This document shows, piece after piece, positions 7,101 through 7,482 of a stretch of DNA of 7,482 bases. How positions within the stretch are numbered: the first letter of the stretch is position 1; every line of letters begins with the position of its first letter. Made by a program: the position numbers and the translations under genes. The stretch covers positions 2,952 through 10,433 of the forward strand of contig CARXAY010000028.1 in assembly GCA_949093475.1 (NCBI GenBank), written 5' to 3'. The DNA comes from an uncultured Oscillospiraceae bacterium. Its GTDB lineage: Bacteria; Bacillota; Clostridia; Oscillospirales; Oscillospiraceae. Under the pieces are notes generated by a model. That model was not told the DNA's origin. It saw only the letters and a program-made list of their open reading frames with translations, and did no database searches.

Positions 7101-7482
7101 GGCGTCCCATAGCCCTCGTGGTTGGCCGTCACGGACTGCCGGACAGGCCAGTTGGTGTCAAAATTGCCGTTGGACACGCCGTAGGGCCACCGGTCGGCGG
7201 TGGAGACGGTACGCCCCGCCACCGCGTCAGCCAATTGCTTGGCCATGGCCAAGTGACCTTGGGCGTTGGGGAAGCCTTCGGTGGTCTTTTGCTCGGCGGT
7301 CAGGGTAAGGGACACGGGCAGGACGCGGGGAAGCAGCTCTTCGCCGAGGGCGTTTACCACGTTGTCCACCGCCGTCTTGTCCGCTGCGGTCAGGGTCTCG
7401 ATGACGATCATGCCCGTGCCGCCCCGCAGGGCCAGAGAGTTGGTGATGAGCGTGTTCAGGTTGGCGGCGAAGCTCCCTTCGC
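1115..7482 (-). CDS. SLH-anchored multidomain sialidase with SGNH esterase domains (5' partial)
   Basis: A giant wall-anchored enzyme inferred to release sialic acids from glycoconjugates outside the cell. The frame is open to the right edge (2121 residues visible, stop at 1115-1117). The ATG at 7411 is internal, because homologous SGNH-like sequence continues upstream of it; start and signal peptide are outside the window. Residues below are counted from that ATG. Order: degenerate SGNH tail (up to about 66), SGNH esterase (about 122-310), unassigned beta-rich domain (325-505), FIVAR (511-577), GH33 sialidase (605-1092), Big_2 (1100-1182), Ig-like and beta-repeat modules (1186-1742), Big_2 (1745-1828), Ser-rich linker and 11-residue repeats (1829-1911), three SLH domains (1912-2098). 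There is no frameshift or internal stop over 6.3 kb, so it looks functional. The sialidase and SLH calls are firm from motifs; sialate O-acetylesterase activity is inferred from the SGNH motif set and its fusion to a sialidase. The promoter is not visible; the gene ends at the shared terminator with the convergent potD. Confidence 0.95.
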   Translation of the reverse strand, partial: EGSFAANLNTLITNSLALRGGTGMIVIETLTAADKTAVDNVVNALGEELLPRVLPVSLTLTAEQKTTEGFPNAQGHLAMAKQLADAVAGRTVSTADRWPYGVSNGNFDTNWPVRQSVTANHEGYGTPATLSVPQQAIKTKVDASVPMTWLFMGDSITHGSAWTGGYDSLAQLFEKFVKDDLGRKQDIVINTGSSGATTGSTITDLDRRLIKYDPDVVVLMLGTNDNPGNDDADTTYKNNLRTLLNKIKEKGAMPILRTPPTSNQRNMTRVAGLIQEVMEETAYADSVIFVDQYTLWVNSNWQDVYTDNGLHPDEAGHLWFAHQLINEMGLWDADSQICNLEYLAREMTVSADDLTINGYTRVTELPEGGLDAGYYLFVAPYNGSFYMLYPGATGTGENVKNAAKLVLTGTKATGYKLNVPSYDDTAVQTNFSKADNLVVLDGSHTYESAPSYQVTARENGYVLFSGTGVAYSASGDSVTFFVHNSDNTFTLRNNAPNHGALHFFTNNMNFNQSGNTPANSSFLLFKSDTLPPVPLTELNALIATAEGKVQTDYTAASWAALAAPLAAAKTVAGDSTQNTQYKPVADALKALQAAVSGLQEKPRYPEVPSGATVKELDDLKPAAKTGLSQPFPSLDGGIGGEAGNDSYRIPGITTVKGGDHDGRLVAATDIRWRDFRDSSNIDTAVSYSDDGGKTWNTSIVNYFGDTANTATANRSAIFIDPLITADNSGNLFLVTNAFPAGTCTHGSRNQPLAQSTGFADITLHNGTQVGQRMTIYTDYVTSTQTDNNYAYYLGDFDSNGYADILDAYDGSASGYYADRHFYLYYQKGNAKAPATDKIYCKQIDGQEYNQSYDTDIYVQQNLFFQNATLHVRTCQFIYLVKSADGGVTWSDPVILNPQMRTTSESFYGPGPGAGICLADGTLIVPMYDNGGGEHATCMYSTDGGNTWTRGTRLNYGSESCIVPIDATTLRQFYRDNTTTIHYTDRTLQNGDWVPGSEQSASGAPKQGNNQLSALRYSKKVNGKDIILVSTATSPGTADGWKRQGGKIYAFELKSDKTMTLLSTYVVNESTDWYGYSSLTELKDGSIGLLYETSQTDGHDTNSPGYCGMAYRTIPMNDIIESETQTVSLTPSTAALYTNAAGGNTTIQLNATVTPAGPGIVWTSSNENVATVSSTGLVTAQGDGEAIITATSDSDETASATCTVTVATKIESITVKQDGTAIGSGLITVYTNATDEGHSVTLTAETVPAKVTHPALNWTRPDGAKGQLTLSNRGENGSSITITAVPGERNVGEVTVEVASAEHPEVKTTFKVHVIRKLESDVSISIRGVNDPTRAPQVGQTLEADINNLQMTDPGKAALTYQWKRTKDNTTSNIGIGKTYLLTADDVGYTISVDVTAGEDSFYEGTRSATRSQPVEKADGPLTGPQGLTGIAPSGEGLSDGSITGFGADLANYEFRLAVTDGVENDWDDVTSEAISALAAGTYQVRAKETDTHKAGGFSVVTVPPYGVTTHAIALAAMTNGRVSRSASVAEANTPVTLTVLPETGFRLAANGLSVETSGGSAVAVTKVAGRENEYTFHMPGEAVTVKATFEQLIFTITHELTNLQCSRGAADGHQVAYGASTAITLIPDAGYVLPLRKDITITNSRGVTVTGWTINDAGVITITGGVTSDLYIVALGRPDTHTVNYTLTNGLKRVDAPDSVGDLAAYEGVLGAEDGYKLPETIIVTVGGSLIGTENYSYNKDTGEISISEGKITGNVVITAVGVKEDDVHVTGVTMNREQASVTVGGTLSLTATVTPTNATSKDVVWSSSDPAIAAVDEAGKVTGMAEGSVVITAMTVDGRHTATCTVSVTKPGSSSSSGSSSSRPSTTTETREDGTKVTTVTKPDGTVTETVTQPDGTKSETVTTKNGDVTITVTDENGEELVKTELPAAIPAPEARFDDVPAGHWADQAIHNAAALELVEGVGGTGVRLYHMYDPMTRGSLATVLHRLSQGKTDYESTFKDVAQGKYYTEGVAWAAKAKVVTGYTTEIFAPDDIITREQLAVMLARYAKLIGMDTKADANRLKVFVDGDSTGEWAVDGVAWCVANGILKGKGRNDLDPTANVTRAEVAVMLDRFIALIQK
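1118..1678 (-). other. Three C-terminal SLH domains (cell-wall anchor)
   Basis: Three S-layer homology units lie at about 1511-1672, 1322-1483 and 1127-1291. Each has the F-x-D-V or F-V-D-G opening, a W-A helix and the T-R motif helix. The T-R motifs are T-R-G-S (first), T-R-E-Q (second) and T-R-A-E (third, canonical). SLH trimers bind the pyruvylated secondary polymer of the Gram-positive wall without covalent linkage, placing the enzyme on the outer face of the cell. The protein ends three residues after the third unit's F-I-A-L helix. Confidence 0.95.
1703..1867 (-). repeat. Five 11-residue (33-bp) tandem repeats, x-P-D-G-T-x-x-E-T-V-T type
   Basis: Residues 1849-1903 divide exactly into five 11-residue units: REDGTKVTTVT, KPDGTVTETVT, QPDGTKSETVT, TKNGDVTITVT and DENGEELVKTE. 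Each has a D/N-G turn followed by a strand. The central units are the most alike; the end units have decayed. The regular turn-plus-strand period suggests a stiff beta-hairpin stack next to the SLH anchor. Repeats of this sort occur before SLH domains in clostridial proteins. Confidence 0.85.
1868..1927 (-). other. Ser-rich flexible linker
   Basis: Residues 1829-1848 are dominated by Ser with Gly, Pro and Thr, the composition of an extended, possibly glycosylated hinge between the folded stalk and the wall-proximal repeats. The DNA is locally low in complexity. Confidence 0.85.
1928..2179 (-). other. Big_2 bacterial Ig-like domain (second copy)
   Basis: Residues 1745-1828 are a canonical Big_2 domain: V-T-G-V-T-M-N, V-G-G-T-L-S-L-T-A-T-V-T-P, V-V-W-S-S-S-D-P-A-I-A-A-V and G-S-V-V-I-T-A, ending in T-C-T-V-S-V. 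It closes the folded stalk before the flexible linker. Confidence 0.93.
2186..2701 (-). repeat. Tandem pair of diverged beta-repeat modules (about 85 residues each)
   Basis: Residues 1571-1654 (2450-2701) and 1656-1742 (2186-2446) share the same layout: L-T-N near the start, D-A-G-Y-V-L-P matching E-D-G-Y-K-L-P, I-T-I-T-N matching I-I-V-T-V-G-G, a turn with N-D-A-G-V-I-T-I matching N-K-D-T-G-E-I-S-I, then I-V-A-L-G matching I-T-A-V-G. They are clear paralogues that have diverged well beyond recent duplication. This unit type is widespread in clostridial surface proteins; it serves here as spacer. Confidence 0.75.
2708..3229 (-). other. Two further beta-repeat stalk modules
   Basis: Residues 1395-1482 (2966-3229) follow a pattern seen in many clostridial surface proteins: G-L-T-G-I-A-P-S, D-G-S-I-T-G, I-S-A-L-A-A-G-T-Y-Q-V-R and T-D-T-H-K-A-G. 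Residues 1484-1568 (2708-2962) match the so-called bacterial repeat module: N-G-R-V-S, V-T-L-T-V-L-P-E-T-G-F, Y-T-F-H-M-P and V-T-V-K-A-T-F. Both are non-catalytic and extend the stalk. Confidence 0.65.
3233..3856 (-). other. Two Ig-like beta-sandwich modules
   Basis: Residues 1186-1292 (3536-3856) form a divergent Ig-like unit with the core V-T-L-T-A-E-T-V-P and L-N-W-T-R-P, resembling a Big_2 variant. Residues 1294-1393 (3233-3532) carry A-P-Q-V-G-Q-T-L-E-A, L-T-Y-Q-W-K-R and Y-L-L-T-A-D-D-V-G-Y-T-I, a pattern common in clostridial surface-protein Ig modules. Both are best read as stalk modules. No catalytic residues are seen. Confidence 0.65.
3866..4114 (-). other. Big_2 bacterial Ig-like domain (first copy)
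   Basis: Residues 1100-1182 show the Big_2 pattern: V-S-L-T-P-S near the start, L-N-A-T-V-T-P, then V-W-T-S-S-N-E-N-V-A-T-V-S-S-T-G-L-V-T-A and a final T-C-T-V-T-V strand. Big_2 domains are surface Ig folds that space or attach catalytic heads. This copy directly follows the sialidase and is a paralogue of the Big_2 at 1928-2179. Confidence 0.9.
4136..5599 (-). other. GH33 exo-alpha-sialidase catalytic domain
   Basis: About 490 residues forming a predicted six-bladed propeller. The Y-R-I-P motif gives Arg625 of the arginine triad. D-I-R-W-R-D-F-R-D supplies Asp654 as probable acid/base, with the same spacing as in C. perfringens NanI. Three Asp-boxes (S-x-D-x-G-x-T-W type) lie at 5396-5419, 4814-4837 and 4640-4660. 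Other candidates are Glu935 (S-E-S-C) as nucleophile partner, Arg951 (F-Y-R-D-N), Arg1019 (W-K-R-Q), nucleophile Tyr1052 (Y-G-Y-S-S-L-T-E-L) and Glu1068 (G-L-L-Y-E). The resemblance to NanI is clear around E-S-F-Y-G-P-G-P-G. A long insertion sits between the first and second Asp-boxes, as in NanI-like enzymes. Catalytic roles are assigned by eye alignment; whether it is hydrolytic or intramolecular trans cannot be decided. Confidence 0.93.
5681..5881 (-). other. FIVAR helical module
   Basis: Residues 511-577 form a short all-alpha module with the FIVAR pattern: L-x-A-L-I-A-x-A-E at the start, then D-Y-T-A-A-S-W-A-A-L near residues 529-538, and an A-D-A-L-K-A-L-Q-A-A-V-S-G-L final helix. Such modules are common in Gram-positive extracellular glycoside hydrolases, where they act as spacers or binding helices. 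It sits just ahead of the sialidase domain. The Ala-rich composition is typical. Confidence 0.8.
5897..6439 (-). other. Unassigned beta-rich domain between esterase and sialidase
   Basis: About 180 residues (325-505) with alternating hydrophobic and polar strands and many aromatic residues, starting near DAGYYLFVAPYNGSFYMLYPG and ending in a N-S-S-F-L-L-F-K strand. There are no recognisable catalytic motifs. The aromatic content and the position beside two carbohydrate-active domains suggest a carbohydrate-binding or spacer role, but I cannot place it in a named family from sequence alone. Confidence 0.5.
6482..7048 (-). other. SGNH/GDSL hydrolase domain, probable sialate O-acetylesterase
   Basis: All four SGNH blocks are visible. 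Block I is F-M-G-D-S-I-T-H with nucleophile Ser132 (7016-7018). Block II is N-T-G-S-S-G-A-T-T with oxyanion Gly169 or Gly172. Block III is L-G-T-N-D with Asn201. Block V is D-N-G-L-H-P, giving catalytic Asp284 (6560-6562) and His288 (6548-6550), followed by the conserved A-G-H. About 190 residues is normal for the fold. Known SGNH enzymes remove acyl groups from sugars; placement in a sialidase polypeptide suggests 9-O-acetyl sialic acid as substrate, which is inference. Confidence 0.88.
7214..7482 (-). other. C-terminal part of a first, degenerate SGNH-like domain
   Basis: This segment, running in from the right edge, aligns by eye with the second half of the downstream SGNH domain: FAANLNTLI matches YKNNLRTLL, GMIVIETL matches AMPILRTP, and PNAQGHLAMAKQL matches PDEAGHLWFAHQL. 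The block V catalytic Asp and His of the downstream copy (D-N-G-L-H-P) are replaced here by T-T-E-G-F-P, so neither residue is present. The first half, with the nucleophile Ser block, is outside the window. It may be a non-catalytic, structural or glycan-binding copy. Confidence 0.7.

Noticed and set aside
7409..7411. ATG at 7411 as the start of the sialidase gene
   Set aside because: The frame stays open to the right edge and the upstream residues align with the SGNH domain; no signal peptide follows this ATG, though the protein must be secreted.

Overview
The window looks like chromosomal DNA from a fairly GC-rich Gram-positive anaerobe, most likely a gut-associated member of the Clostridia (Oscillospiraceae or a relative). 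This is inferred from a lipobox-type secreted protein, S-layer homology (SLH) anchoring, FIVAR and Big_2 modules, and the clostridial-style beta-repeat stalk of the large surface protein. No ribosomal or other taxonomic marker is present, so the assignment is loose.

The layout is two convergent genes, both cut by the window edges. At the left (1-1046, + strand) is nearly all of a PotD-type polyamine-binding lipoprotein, missing only the start of its signal peptide. The other ABC transporter subunits are presumably just upstream, outside the window. A 68-base gap (1047-1114) holds one strong GC-rich hairpin placed to end transcription from both sides.

The rest (1115-7482, - strand) is one uninterrupted reading frame of at least 2121 residues that runs off the right edge. 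It is a giant modular cell-surface enzyme. From the N-terminal side: the tail of one SGNH-like domain, a complete SGNH/GDSL esterase domain, an unassigned beta-rich domain, a FIVAR helical module, a GH33 sialidase catalytic domain with Asp-boxes and a full set of candidate catalytic residues, a Big_2 domain, a series of Ig-like and beta-repeat modules, a second Big_2 domain, a Ser-rich linker, five 11-residue repeats and three C-terminal SLH domains.

The inferred role is a wall-anchored machine for host or dietary sialoglycans: the SGNH esterase could remove O-acetyl groups from sialic acid, the sialidase then releases it, and the long stalk carries the catalytic head away from the cell. Nothing in the sequence links the polyamine transporter to this role; the two genes seem to be neighbours only by position. 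The most interesting points are the esterase-sialidase fusion, a second, upstream SGNH copy whose catalytic Asp and His appear lost, and the unassigned domain between esterase and sialidase.
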